Assembly: GCA_015489285.1 (NCBI GenBank)
Contig: WGAA01000134.1
Coordinates: forward strand, 1 to 6,756
DNA length: 6,756 nt
Reading direction: 5' to 3'
Origin: Anaerolineae bacterium
GTDB lineage: Bacteria; Chloroflexota; Anaerolineae; JAADDB01
The notes below the pieces were generated by a model, which was not told where the DNA came from, searched no databases, and saw nothing but the letters and a program-made list of their open reading frames with translations. Below, piece by piece: positions 1 to 6,225 of the stretch. Position 1 is the first letter of the stretch, and each line of letters starts with the position of its first letter. The translations under genes were made by a program, and so were the position numbers.

Positions 1-153
1 CCCCGGGCCCTGGCCCTCACCCCCACGCCGACACCGACGCCCGCGCCCGTGCCCACGGGTGCGCTGGTGCGTGGGTTGGTCCTCCTCTTCATCGGTCTCG
101 TGGGATTGGTCGGAGCGGTGTATCTCCTATGGCGTTCCCTGCGCGAGGGGTGA
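1..153 (+). CDS. C-terminal end of a membrane-anchored protein with a Pro/Thr stalk (partial)
   Basis: The frame is open from the first base to a TGA at 151-153, giving the last 50 residues of a protein that begins outside the window. Residues 7-19 alternate Thr and Pro (TPTPTPTPAPVPT), which looks like an extended wall-spanning linker. Residues 25-44 are a continuous hydrophobic segment (LVLLFIGLVGLVGAVYLLW) followed by a short basic tail, RSLREG. This is the usual layout of a surface or secreted domain tethered by a C-terminal membrane helix. The catalytic or binding domain lies upstream, so the function is unknown. The next gene starts inside this one, so the two are probably co-transcribed. 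PT-rich stalks of this kind are common in Chloroflexota surface proteins; that is general knowledge, not proof of origin. Confidence 0.75.
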   Translation, partial: PRALALTPTPTPTPAPVPTGALVRGLVLLFIGLVGLVGAVYLLWRSLREG

Positions 154-995
154 ACTCGGATTCGTCCTGTGGAACGTGTCCCCTGTGCGGGACGCGTTGG
201 GCACCGCCCCGCGGGAAGGCCCCGGAGGTCCGCCGGTGCCCCACCTGCGGCCTGGGATACACCTGTCCCCCACCTTCGGGGGGGAACGACCGCGCGGGAC
301 CGCCCCCGTCCTTGCGTCCTCCTTCCCCCCCGCGCGCCTGGAGTAAGGGGGTGATGGTGCGACTTCTCGGGCGTCGGGCCGGGTGGCTGTTGGGCAACCT
401 CCCCCCTCCGGAGGGGGGAGGCCGCGCGCTGGACGTGGGATGCGGGTGGGGACATTATGTCCGCAGTGCGGCACGGCTGGGGTGGTTTGCCGTCGGCGTG
501 GAGCGCGATGCCCGTCGCCTGCGCGTCGCCCGCGTCGTGACCCCTTCCCTCGTCCTGGCCGACGCGGGGGCGTTGCCCTTTGGGGCGGGACAGTACCACC
601 TGGTCACCCTGTGGCATGTGCTGGAACATCTCCCCGCGCCGCGGCAGGCCCTGGAGGAGGCGCGTCGGATTCTCGCGCCCGGCGGGGTTCTCCTGCTGGA
701 GGTGCCTCATCCTCTTTCCCTCCAGGCTCGGTTGGCGGGACCCCGCTGGCTCCACTGGGCCCCCCACGTCCACTACTGGCACTTCACCCGGAGGACGTTG
801 AGGGCCCTCGTCGAGGCCGCGGGATTTCGCGTCCGGGCGCTTCACTCTTGGCCGAACGCGGCCGGATGGTGCCGCACGTGGGGACTCTCCCCCCGTTGGG
901 ATCCGGTGTGCGCGTTGCTCGACGTCTTCGCCACGGGGGGCGGCCGCGGGGGCGTCTTGCGTTTGCTCGCGGTGAAGCCATGCGACTCGACGTGA
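129..995 (+). CDS. Zinc-ribbon class I SAM-dependent methyltransferase
   Basis: Predicted 288-residue cytoplasmic methyltransferase. An N-terminal zinc ribbon has Cys17-x2-Cys20 and Cys37-x2-Cys40. A Rossmann-type methyltransferase domain follows from about residue 98: motif I LDVGCGWG (101-108), acidic Glu125 in VGVERD for ribose binding, Asp145 in LADA, HVLEHL (163-168), and APGGVLLLEVP (183-193). This matches the Methyltransf_23-type enzymes often found beside glycosyltransferases; the methyl acceptor (sugar, lipid or protein) cannot be told. The linker between the ribbon and the fold is Pro/Gly-rich and holds two palindromic sequences, PPPSGG (47-52) and NLPPPEGGGR (90-99), which look like insertions. 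ATG 129 was chosen because GGAG lies 13 nt upstream and it overlaps the preceding gene. GTG 150, overlapping that gene's stop as GTGA, is an alternative that keeps the whole ribbon. The 3' end overlaps the glycosyltransferase by 16 bp. Confidence 0.88.
   Translation: MAFPARGVNSDSSCGTCPLCGTRWAPPRGKAPEVRRCPTCGLGYTCPPPSGGNDRAGPPPSLRPPSPPRAWSKGVMVRLLGRRAGWLLGNLPPPEGGGRALDVGCGWGHYVRSAARLGWFAVGVERDARRLRVARVVTPSLVLADAGALPFGAGQYHLVTLWHVLEHLPAPRQALEEARRILAPGGVLLLEVPHPLSLQARLAGPRWLHWAPHVHYWHFTRRTLRALVEAAGFRVRALHSWPNAAGWCRTWGLSPRWDPVCALLDVFATGGGRGGVLRLLAVKPCDST
266..285. repeat. Short C/G palindrome, copy 1, in frame in the methyltransferase
   Basis: TCCCCC (266-271) pairs with GGGGGA (280-285) around an 8-base loop. 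It encodes PPPSGG just after the zinc ribbon. It resembles the better palindromes at 398-421 and 1903-1921 and may be a diverged copy of the same small element. Confidence 0.4.
398..421. repeat. Perfect 24-bp palindrome, copy 2, in frame in the methyltransferase
   Basis: The half-site CCTCCCCCCTCC (398-409) is followed directly by its exact reverse complement (410-421). It encodes NLPPPEGGGR in the linker immediately before motif I, a place that tolerates insertion. The core CCCCCCTCCGGAGGGGG differs by one base from the core of the element at 1904-1920. Confidence 0.7.
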
Positions 996-1975
996 TCGTT
1001 CCCACGCACAACAGCGCGGCCTACATCGGGCCGTGCCTGCGCAGCACCCGAGAGGCGTTGGCTTTTGCCGCCGCTCGGATGCCCCTCACATTCCGCGTCT
1101 GGGTCGTGGACACCCGTTCCGAGGACGCGACCTGTTCGCGCGTCCGGGAGTGGGGGGCCGGGGTCCATCTCCTCTGCCTGGAGAGGAACGTGGGGTTTGC
1201 CGCCGCGGTCAACACGGTCATTCCCTTGACCCGGGGCCACGTGTGGCTCCTGAATCCGGACACGCGTCCCGAGCGGGAGAGTCTCTGGTTCCTCCTCCGT
1301 AGGTTGGAGGAGGCGCGTGTGGGGGCCGTGGGGCCGGCCCTGATCAGGCCCGATGGCCGGGTGGCGCCGGAGAGTGCCCGGCGTTTTCCCTCCCTGTTTC
1401 GGGAGGGGATGGACAAGGTGGGGCTGGCGACGCGGTGGCCGGCCCGGTGGGGAGGGTATTACCTGGGCGGAGTGGAGGTGCCCCGTCCTGTGCCCGTGCT
1501 CAGCGGCGCGGCCCTCCTGGTCCGACGGGAGGCGTGGGACGCGGTGAAGGGGCTGGACGAGCGGTTCTGGATGTACGGGGAGGACACGGATTTGTGCCGT
1601 CGCCTGGGGGATGAGGGCTGGGTGTGTTTTTACGAGCCTCGGGCCCGGGTGTATCACGTAGGTGGGGGCAGCGGATCCCCTGAGCGTCGTCTGGAGCTGG
1701 GCCTGGCCGCGTTGGGGAGTATGGCGTACTACTTCGAGAAACATCACGGTCCGCGAGCGGCCGGGGCGTATCGCCTGCTCATGCGCGGGCTGGCCCTTCT
1801 CAAGTGGGTCTACTGGCGCCTGCGGGGGGACGCGTATCACCGGGCCGTACAGCGGGCCGTTCTCACCTTCCCCTTTGAACCCGGTCCCCCTCCCGCGGCA
1901 CATCCCCCCTGCGGAGGGGGAAGGGATGATCCCAGAAGACGCACACGGGAAGGTGGTCGGACGCGCGGCGGGTGA
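980..1975 (+). CDS. Family 2 glycosyltransferase (rhamnosyltransferase-like)
   Basis: Predicted 331-residue GT-A fold enzyme that transfers a sugar from a nucleotide donor onto a growing glycan at the inner face of the membrane. The N-terminus has the GT2 start RLDVIVPTHNSA (2-13). Next come the N-x-G-F...N element (Asn70, Gly72, Asn78) and NPDT at 92-95, the likely DxD equivalent that holds the metal. SGAALLVRREAW then precedes FWMYGEDTDLCRR, in which Glu201, Asp202 and Asp204 form the ED-x-D catalytic region, and YHVGGGSG follows. This order is typical of WbbL/rhamnosyltransferase-like GT2 proteins, but the sugar is not deducible. The frame stays open upstream to 383, but homology begins at ATG 980, which has GGTGA 4 nt upstream and overlaps the methyltransferase stop. 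The last ~30 residues (Pro/Gly/Arg-rich) are encoded by a palindrome plus sequence antisense to the convergent EEP gene, and look like a late extension. Confidence 0.9.
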   Translation: MRLDVIVPTHNSAAYIGPCLRSTREALAFAAARMPLTFRVWVVDTRSEDATCSRVREWGAGVHLLCLERNVGFAAAVNTVIPLTRGHVWLLNPDTRPERESLWFLLRRLEEARVGAVGPALIRPDGRVAPESARRFPSLFREGMDKVGLATRWPARWGGYYLGGVEVPRPVPVLSGAALLVRREAWDAVKGLDERFWMYGEDTDLCRRLGDEGWVCFYEPRARVYHVGGGSGSPERRLELGLAALGSMAYYFEKHHGPRAAGAYRLLMRGLALLKWVYWRLRGDAYHRAVQRAVLTFPFEPGPPPAAHPPCGGGRDDPRRRTREGGRTRGG

Positions 1976-2681
1976 GGGGGGTGTCGACCACCCGGGCCAC
2001 GTGGAGCGCCCAGGCCCAACGTCTGGGGATCCAGATGTAGTCGATGCGCACGAGGGGCCACGGGGCCGGATACGAGTGACCCTTCCCCTGCCCGACCCGG
2101 GCATAGGCGTCCACATACCCCAGGGCTCGCAGTTGTCGGATGACCTGTTCCCCCTTCCACCAGCGGGATCGGATGGGGGTATGGGTGTTGAAGTCCCCCA
2201 TGAGGACGTGGGGTTCGTGGACCTGGAGGAGGTGGCGGACGACGGTCTCGAATTGGATGCGTCGTACGGGGGCCAGCAGGTGGTCCAGGTGGGTGATGAA
2301 GACCCGCAGGGGGCGGCCTTCCACGTCGAGGGTGACCTGGAAGAGGGTGCGGGGTTTGCGGGTGGGCACATCTTTCAGGGGGATGTTCTCGTACGCGCGG
2401 ATGGGGTAGCGGCTGAGGACCGCGTTGCCCAGCACGCCGGGCCAGAAGCGGCTGTTTTCCCGTTGCTCGAAGCTGGGACCAAAGGCCCAGTGCATGTTCA
2501 GGCGGTGGGCCAGTTCCACCAGGGGGAAGCGGTGTCCCCTGGGGGTGATCAGGGGATGAAGGACCTCGTTCAGCCCGACGATGTCCGCGCCGGTTTCCCG
2601 GATGACCCGGTACACCGCGTCCACGTTGATTTCCCCTTTCGCTCCGGCCCAGAAGTGGATGTTATACGTGAGCAGACGCAT
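1863..2681 (-). CDS. Endonuclease/exonuclease/phosphatase (EEP) family hydrolase
   Basis: Predicted 272-residue metal-dependent phosphodiesterase or phosphatase of the DNase I-like EEP superfamily. The family's catalytic residues appear in order: Asn7 in LTYNIHF, Glu39 in VGLNEV, His131 in ITHLDH, Asp163 and Asn165 in MGDFNTH, Asp214 in RIDYIWI, and Asp242-His243 in SDHLPV. The fold is therefore complete. There is no signal peptide, so it should be cytoplasmic. EEP members act on DNA, phosphoinositides, sphingomyelin and nucleotides; the position behind a flippase and a phosphodiesterase favours a lipid- or sugar-linked phosphate, but this is inference. The start is two bases after the stop of the upstream gene and has no clear Shine-Dalgarno sequence, so translation is probably coupled. 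The last ~18 residues, after FWDHPF, are Arg/Gly-rich, include the palindrome at 1903-1921, and overlap the convergent glycosyltransferase gene. Confidence 0.9.
   Translation of the reverse strand: MRLLTYNIHFWAGAKGEINVDAVYRVIRETGADIVGLNEVLHPLITPRGHRFPLVELAHRLNMHWAFGPSFEQRENSRFWPGVLGNAVLSRYPIRAYENIPLKDVPTRKPRTLFQVTLDVEGRPLRVFITHLDHLLAPVRRIQFETVVRHLLQVHEPHVLMGDFNTHTPIRSRWWKGEQVIRQLRALGYVDAYARVGQGKGHSYPAPWPLVRIDYIWIPRRWAWALHVARVVDTPLTRRASDHLPVCVFWDHPFPLRRGDVPREGDRVQRGR
1903..1921. repeat. Short C/G palindrome, copy 3, at the overlapping 3' ends of two convergent genes
   Basis: TCCCCC (1903-1908) pairs with GGGGGA (1916-1921) around CTGCGGA. Alternatively, CATCCC (1901-1906) can pair with GGGATG (1923-1928). 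It encodes HPPCGGG in the glycosyltransferase tail and the Arg/Gly-rich tail of the EEP protein on the other strand. It has no T-tract, so it is not a standard intrinsic terminator, though a hairpin between convergent genes could still slow transcription. Confidence 0.5.
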
Positions 2682-2683
2682 GG

Positions 2684-4297
2684 CTAATCGATGTACCCCA
2701 GGGAACGAAGGTGTTCTTCTACCAGGCGCGCCTCCTCCTCGGAGTAAGCCACCTTCTCCTCTCCCTGCCGCTCCAGGGCCTCCCCCACCCGGTGATGGGG
2801 CGCCACGTCGGGCAGCACCCGTCCGTCCATGTGGGCCTCCGGGACGGGGATGTCCAGGACCGCGAGGAGGGTCGGCGCCAGGTCTGCGATGTGGGGGGAT
2901 GGGTCGAAGGTGCCGCGCGCGACGGCGGGGCCGGAGACGGCCACAACGCCCTCGCGGCGGTGCGTGCCCTGCCCGGGAGGCAGGACCGCGCGGAACACGC
3001 CACCCTCGGGATGGCGCAATGAGGTGAAACGAACGCCCTCGTTCAACTCCAGGATGATGTCCGCGGCCTGGGAAACCCAGGGCCCCTCGTACACCTCCTC
3101 CCGCCGGTAGACCCCCTTGCACAGGGGCCGACCGTCCGGGAGGGGCACCTCCCGCAGGGCCTGGATGATCCTCTCCCGCACGTTCTCGTATTCGGCCGGG
3201 GGGACGATCCCCCAGGGCTCCCGGCCGCGCACGTTGAGCCAGATGCCGTCCTCCATCGGGCCTCCGCTGTACGCCAGCGTCTCCTGCCAGTCCAGCGCTT
3301 TGAGCCCCACAAAGGCCGCCCGTCCTCGTTCCACCCAACCGCGGGGGAGAATCCGCTTGGCCCACCGGGCGAGAGGACGCAGGGGGCGGTACAGGTGGGA
3401 GGCCTGGGCCTTGAACCGGAGCCACCCGCGCGCGGCCAGCCACTCGTTAGCACAGAACTCCCACGTCAAAGGCCCGAACCCGTGATCCGAGAGGAAGAAG
3501 ACGGTCGCGTCCGCACACATGGCCAGGATCTCCCCCGTGAGCGCGTCCAGGTGTTTATACGCATCCCTCACCCACTCACGGCGTTCCTCCCAGTGGGGGT
3601 CCTTGTGGGGAGGCGGGTCGTCCGCGGCGTACCCGTACAGGGGGTGCTGGATGCGATCCGGCGCTTCGAAGACGATCGTGGCCACGTCGAAGGGGCCGTA
3701 CTTTTCCCAAAGGAGGTGCCACGCCCGCACGCGTTGTTCCGTTGCCCGACGCACCTCCTCCAGGTGGGCCCGCATCCCCGCGGGGGACGTGCGGTCCTTC
3801 TCCGTGTACTGCATTTCCACGTCGACCTGGTAGTCGGGGAGGGCGCGCAGCAGGACTTCACGCACGTCCTGGGGGGAGGTGAAGGACACGTGGGTTCCCG
3901 GCGTCAACATGCCGGCCACCAGGACCCCGTTGAATTCGGCCGGGGGTGGGTAGGTCATGGGCACGTTGAGGAAGAGGGAGCGAAGGCCCGCGTCGCTGAG
4001 CCAGTCCCAGAGGCGGGGAGCTCGGACATGGCTCGCGTTGCGGAGGGGCCGTTCCCCCCGGGCGTTCATGGGGCCCAACCAAGTGAAGAGCCCGTGACGG
4101 CCCGGGTTTACCCCGCTGAGGAAGGTGGACCACGCGGGCGCGGTCACCGGGGGTAAGGTGGAAAGTAACGTGCCTACCCGAGCCCGTTCAAGCCACGATT
4201 TCATGTGCGGCAAATATCCGGCGTCCAACAACGGCCGCAAGATGCGCCAATCCGCACCGTCCCATCCGATGACGCATACCCGTGGTCCCGTCCCCAT
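2684..4297 (-). CDS. Alkaline phosphatase superfamily phosphodiesterase (type I phosphodiesterase/nucleotide pyrophosphatase-like)
   Basis: Predicted 537-residue two-metal hydrolase. The expected ligands and nucleophile are present: Asp13 in VIGWDGADW, Thr52 in PPVTAPAWSTFLSG (nucleophile position), Asp214 and His218 in EAPDRIQH, Asp271-His272 in LSDHGFG, and His469 in SPHIADLAPTLL. VNPGRHGLF follows the nucleophile as in this family. The C-terminus, EEHLRSLGYID, resembles the end of many sulfatase/phosphatase relatives. No signal peptide is visible, so it probably acts in the cytoplasm, unlike classic secreted alkaline phosphatases. The substrate is unknown; nucleotide sugars or lipid-linked phosphodiesters fit the context. 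ATG 4297 was chosen because GGGAGG lies 9 nt upstream (4312-4307). ATG 4306 gives three more residues and a 4-bp ATGA overlap with the flippase stop, but its Shine-Dalgarno sequence would abut the codon. The EEP gene follows after 2 bp. Confidence 0.9.
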   Translation of the reverse strand: MGTGPRVCVIGWDGADWRILRPLLDAGYLPHMKSWLERARVGTLLSTLPPVTAPAWSTFLSGVNPGRHGLFTWLGPMNARGERPLRNASHVRAPRLWDWLSDAGLRSLFLNVPMTYPPPAEFNGVLVAGMLTPGTHVSFTSPQDVREVLLRALPDYQVDVEMQYTEKDRTSPAGMRAHLEEVRRATEQRVRAWHLLWEKYGPFDVATIVFEAPDRIQHPLYGYAADDPPPHKDPHWEERREWVRDAYKHLDALTGEILAMCADATVFFLSDHGFGPLTWEFCANEWLAARGWLRFKAQASHLYRPLRPLARWAKRILPRGWVERGRAAFVGLKALDWQETLAYSGGPMEDGIWLNVRGREPWGIVPPAEYENVRERIIQALREVPLPDGRPLCKGVYRREEVYEGPWVSQAADIILELNEGVRFTSLRHPEGGVFRAVLPPGQGTHRREGVVAVSGPAVARGTFDPSPHIADLAPTLLAVLDIPVPEAHMDGRVLPDVAPHHRVGEALERQGEEKVAYSEEEARLVEEHLRSLGYID

Positions 4298-4302
4298 GAT
4301 CG

Positions 4303-5739
4303 TCATCCTCCCTGCCGCTTCCAGGCCACCCGTTCGACCAGGGTTCGGACGTCGGAGAAACGGACGAGGTAGAGGGCGAAAATGCCCAGGATGTAGAGAA
4401 GAAGGGGAAATGTCCCCGCGAGCCAGAGGGATGTCCCCACGGTGAGGAAGACGCCGACGACGGCCACCCCCACGACCGCGGCCACCCGCAACCACACGTG
4501 CACGGGAGGAACGCCCCGGGTGAGGGTGTGCACCGCCCAGATGTGCAGGAGGACGGAGATCCCCGAGCTCACCAGGATCCCTATGGCCGCCCCTGTGCTC
4601 CCCCCCAGGTAGGTGAACAGGGGGATGAGGACGAGGAAGGCAAAGACTTTGACGATGGCGATGTAAAAGGTCAGGTCCTGCCGGTTGGCCCCCATCTCCA
4701 CGACCCCGAGGACGCCGTTGAGGACGAAGAGGACGGCCTGCCAGACGAGGATACGCAGCAGGGGGATGGCCCCCTCATATTCCCCCCGTCCGAACACCCA
4801 GTGTACCAGCCAGGGCGCCCAGGCCATCATCCCCAGGGAGAGGAAGGCGCTGAAGATGAGGCCGTAACGGATGCCCAGGCGCACGCCCCGCCGGAACGCG
4901 TCCATGCCCTGGACGTACAGCCGCGAGAGCGCGGGGTAGAGGGCCTCGGAATATCCCGTGCTGATGAAGAAGAGGGCTCGAGCGAGCACCTGGGCCGCGT
5001 TGAAGACCCCGCTGATCTCCTCTCCCAACATTTTGGCAATGATGATGATGACGATGCGGTTGGGCACGATGGCGGCCACGGGCAGACCGTAGAAATGGGG
5101 GGCCTGACGCAGAAGACGCCGGGTCAGGCCCGGGTCGATCCACATCCGCCGGATGACCCGCGTGTACAGGAGGTACGCCAGATAGAGGGCGGCCCCCACA
5201 CTCTGCAAGAACACCATCGCCCACCCCAGGGTCTCGACGGGCAGGTGACGGAGGATGATGAAGAGAATGCTCAAGGTGTAGAGGGTGTAGGCGATGGTCT
5301 GGACGAGGGGGATGATCTCCATCCGTTCCAGCCCCCGCAAGGTGGCCTCGGAGCCGATGACGATGCCGTAGGGGATCAGGCTGAGCCCGGACCAGACGAC
5401 CATGCGGTACGTGTCCGGGGGATGCCCCCACAGGGTGGCGACCAGGGTCTGGATGCCCCATCCGGCCAGGCCCGCAAGGACGAGGACGATGACGGTACTC
5501 CACCAGTACCGGTGGGCTTCCTCCCGATGCCGGGCCGTCTCCCGCACGATCAGGTTGGGCAGCCCCAGCTGGACGACCACCTGGAAGATGGCGATGTACG
5601 CGGTCATGACTGCGAATTTGCCCAGGGCCTCCGCACCCAGAAGCCGCCCGATAAGGACCTGGATGATCATGCCGAACAGGATGCGGATTCCCCCGTTGAC
5701 CCCTAAGGCGATGGCGTTTTTGATGATGTTGAAAAGCAT
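4303..5739 (-). CDS. Oligosaccharide flippase / polysaccharide biosynthesis protein (Wzx-like, MOP superfamily)
   Basis: Predicted 478-residue integral membrane protein with about 12-14 hydrophobic helices judged by eye, the usual size of a Wzx/RfbX-type flippase. It would move a lipid-linked oligosaccharide from the inner to the outer face of the cytoplasmic membrane. The N-terminus has the family pattern of an amphipathic start and a first helix, then GRLLGAEALGKF (31-42), matching the LG-x4-G element after helix 1. A basic cytoplasmic segment, RETARHREEAHRYWW, follows. An Ile-rich helix, NRIVIIIIAKMLG, lies mid-protein. It is the first gene of a three-gene minus-strand operon and ends within 5 bp of the phosphodiesterase start. 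The ATG at 5739 has only a weak ribosome site (CCGGAT). A likely promoter lies about 60 bp upstream. The family call is firm; the transported glycan is unknown. Confidence 0.9.
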   Translation of the reverse strand: MLFNIIKNAIALGVNGGIRILFGMIIQVLIGRLLGAEALGKFAVMTAYIAIFQVVVQLGLPNLIVRETARHREEAHRYWWSTVIVLVLAGLAGWGIQTLVATLWGHPPDTYRMVVWSGLSLIPYGIVIGSEATLRGLERMEIIPLVQTIAYTLYTLSILFIILRHLPVETLGWAMVFLQSVGAALYLAYLLYTRVIRRMWIDPGLTRRLLRQAPHFYGLPVAAIVPNRIVIIIIAKMLGEEISGVFNAAQVLARALFFISTGYSEALYPALSRLYVQGMDAFRRGVRLGIRYGLIFSAFLSLGMMAWAPWLVHWVFGRGEYEGAIPLLRILVWQAVLFVLNGVLGVVEMGANRQDLTFYIAIVKVFAFLVLIPLFTYLGGSTGAAIGILVSSGISVLLHIWAVHTLTRGVPPVHVWLRVAAVVGVAVVGVFLTVGTSLWLAGTFPLLLYILGIFALYLVRFSDVRTLVERVAWKRQGG

Positions 5740-5799
5740 ATCCGGCCGACCCAGAGACGTGTGTCCCCTTCTTGCAGGCGTTTTGTGAGAGCAAGGCGC

Positions 5800-5808
5800 A
5801 TTTTAGCA
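5800..5808 (-). promoter_or_regulatory. Possible extended -10 promoter for the flippase operon
   Basis: On the minus strand the sequence reads TGCTAAAAT: an extended TGn followed by TAAAAT, one base from TATAAT. No good -35 lies 16-18 bp upstream. Transcription would start near 5793, leaving a leader of about 55 nt before ATG 5739. It is an AT-rich spot in GC-rich surroundings and correctly placed for the three-gene operon. Confidence 0.45.
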
Positions 5809-5850
5809 TATAAGGTCGGGGAGGGGTAGAACGGTCTCGGCCGCGGAATC

Positions 5851-5866
5851 CGCCCGGCGCCGGGCG
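5851..5866. repeat. Perfect 16-bp GC palindrome upstream of the flippase promoter
   Basis: The half-site CGCCCGGC is followed directly by its reverse complement GCCGGGCG. It lies about 45 bp upstream of the putative -10 and directly beside the first heptamer-armed element. It could be a dyad for a regulator or part of the repeat cluster; the sequence does not decide. Confidence 0.5.
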
Positions 5867-5870
5867 TGGC

Positions 5871-5961
5871 GTCATGCGTCACTCGTCATGCGTCAGGCGC
5901 CGGTGAGGGCGTCGGCACGGTAGGCGCATCTTGACGTGATGCGTGATGCGTAATGCGTAAC
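5871..5961. repeat. Heptamer-armed inverted repeat element, copy 1
   Basis: The left arm is four heptamers (GTCATGC, GTCACTC, GTCATGC, GTCAGGC; 5871-5898). The right arm (5933-5961) is four heptamers that on the minus strand read GTTACGC, ATTACGC, ATCACGC, ATCACGT. The arms are roughly complementary, with G-U wobble, around a 34-bp centre. The first 38 bp are identical to copy 2 at 6357-6394, and the right arms differ at three of 29 positions. Confidence 0.75.
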
Positions 5962-6011
5962 TTGGAGACAAGCTTGGCTTTGTGGCGATAACCTTGTGTG
6001 CACGCCAGCAC

Positions 6012-6034
6012 GCACGAGGCTAAAGACCCCGTGC
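6012..6034. repeat. Hairpin next to a GCTACAT motif
   Basis: GCACGAGG (6012-6019) pairs with CCCCGTGC (6027-6034), 7 of 8 positions, around CTAAAGA. On the minus strand it reads ATGTAGC running into the stem with a TCTTTAG loop. The plus-strand hairpin at 6203-6225 has the same arrangement. Confidence 0.6.
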
Positions 6035-6065
6035 TACATTGAAGCGAAGGCCCCTGGAAGCGGCC
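6027..6065. repeat. 39-bp direct repeat, copy A
   Basis: It begins CCCCGTGCTACAT and ends GGAAGCGGCC; 34 of 39 positions match copy B at 6126-6164. Its first 8 bases are the right arm of the hairpin at 6012-6034. The copies start 99 bp apart. Confidence 0.75.
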
Positions 6066-6083
6066 TAAGTAGAGCGCCCTACC

Positions 6084-6118
6084 CAGACGTCCGAAGGCTG
6101 CGAGACTTCGGAAGTCTG
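6084..6118. repeat. Strong 13-bp-stem hairpin
   Basis: CAGACGTCCGAAG (6084-6096) pairs with CTTCGGAAGTCTG (6106-6118) at 12 of 13 positions, with a 9-base loop GCTGCGAGA. No T-tract follows on either strand, so it is not a canonical terminator. Confidence 0.7.
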
Positions 6119-6125
6119 AACCAGC

Positions 6126-6164
6126 CCCCGTGCTACATCGAAGCAAAGGCCGGCGGAAGCGGCC
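6126..6164. repeat. 39-bp direct repeat, copy B
   Basis: This is the second copy of the repeat at 6027-6065, with five substitutions: one in CTACATC, one in AAGCAAAGG, and three clustered in CCGGCGG. It follows the hairpin at 6084-6118 as copy A follows that at 6012-6034, so a hairpin-plus-repeat module appears duplicated and diverged. Confidence 0.75.
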
Positions 6165-6170
6165 TCCAGG

Positions 6171-6189
6171 AGCCCCCCTCGAGGGGGCT
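6171..6189 (+). terminator. Terminator-like hairpin with a pyrimidine tail
   Basis: AGCCCCC (6171-6177) pairs with GGGGGCT (6183-6189) around CTCGA and is followed on the plus strand by TTCTCTT. The shape is that of an intrinsic terminator, but no gene ends just upstream. It could end an unannotated transcript from 5960-6170, or be another copy of the short C/G palindrome family. Confidence 0.4.
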
Positions 6190-6202
6190 TTCTCTTAATG
6201 TA

Positions 6203-6225
6203 GCCCGAAGGCTTCACCTTCGGGC
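6203..6225. repeat. Perfect 9-bp hairpin after ATGTA
   Basis: GCCCGAAGG (6203-6211) pairs exactly with CCTTCGGGC (6217-6225) around CTTCA. ATGTAGC (6198-6204) runs into the stem, the same leader seen on the minus strand at 6039-6033 and 6138-6132. Confidence 0.65.

Noticed and set aside
383..979. Upstream extension of the glycosyltransferase frame (199 residues before Met at 980)
   Set aside because: It is Arg/Pro/Gly-rich, overlaps the methyltransferase in another frame and shows no family motif; GT2 homology begins exactly at ATG 980.
842..2371. 509-residue minus-strand open frame
   Set aside because: Antisense to the methyltransferase and glycosyltransferase and out of frame with the EEP gene; composition is that of a high-GC shadow and no domain is recognisable.
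1662..2687. 341-residue plus-strand open frame
   Set aside because: Antisense to the EEP gene, whose catalytic motifs are all intact; its Asp/Gly/Val-rich content is the complement of that gene.
2682..3443. N-terminal extension of the EEP frame to 3443
   Set aside because: It runs antisense-free but out of frame through the phosphodiesterase gene; EEP homology starts at MRLLTYN at 2681.
4498..5706. 402-residue plus-strand open frame rich in Asp, Glu, His and Gln
   Set aside because: It is the exact antisense of hydrophobic flippase codons, which yields acidic and polar residues; no ribosome site or known domain.
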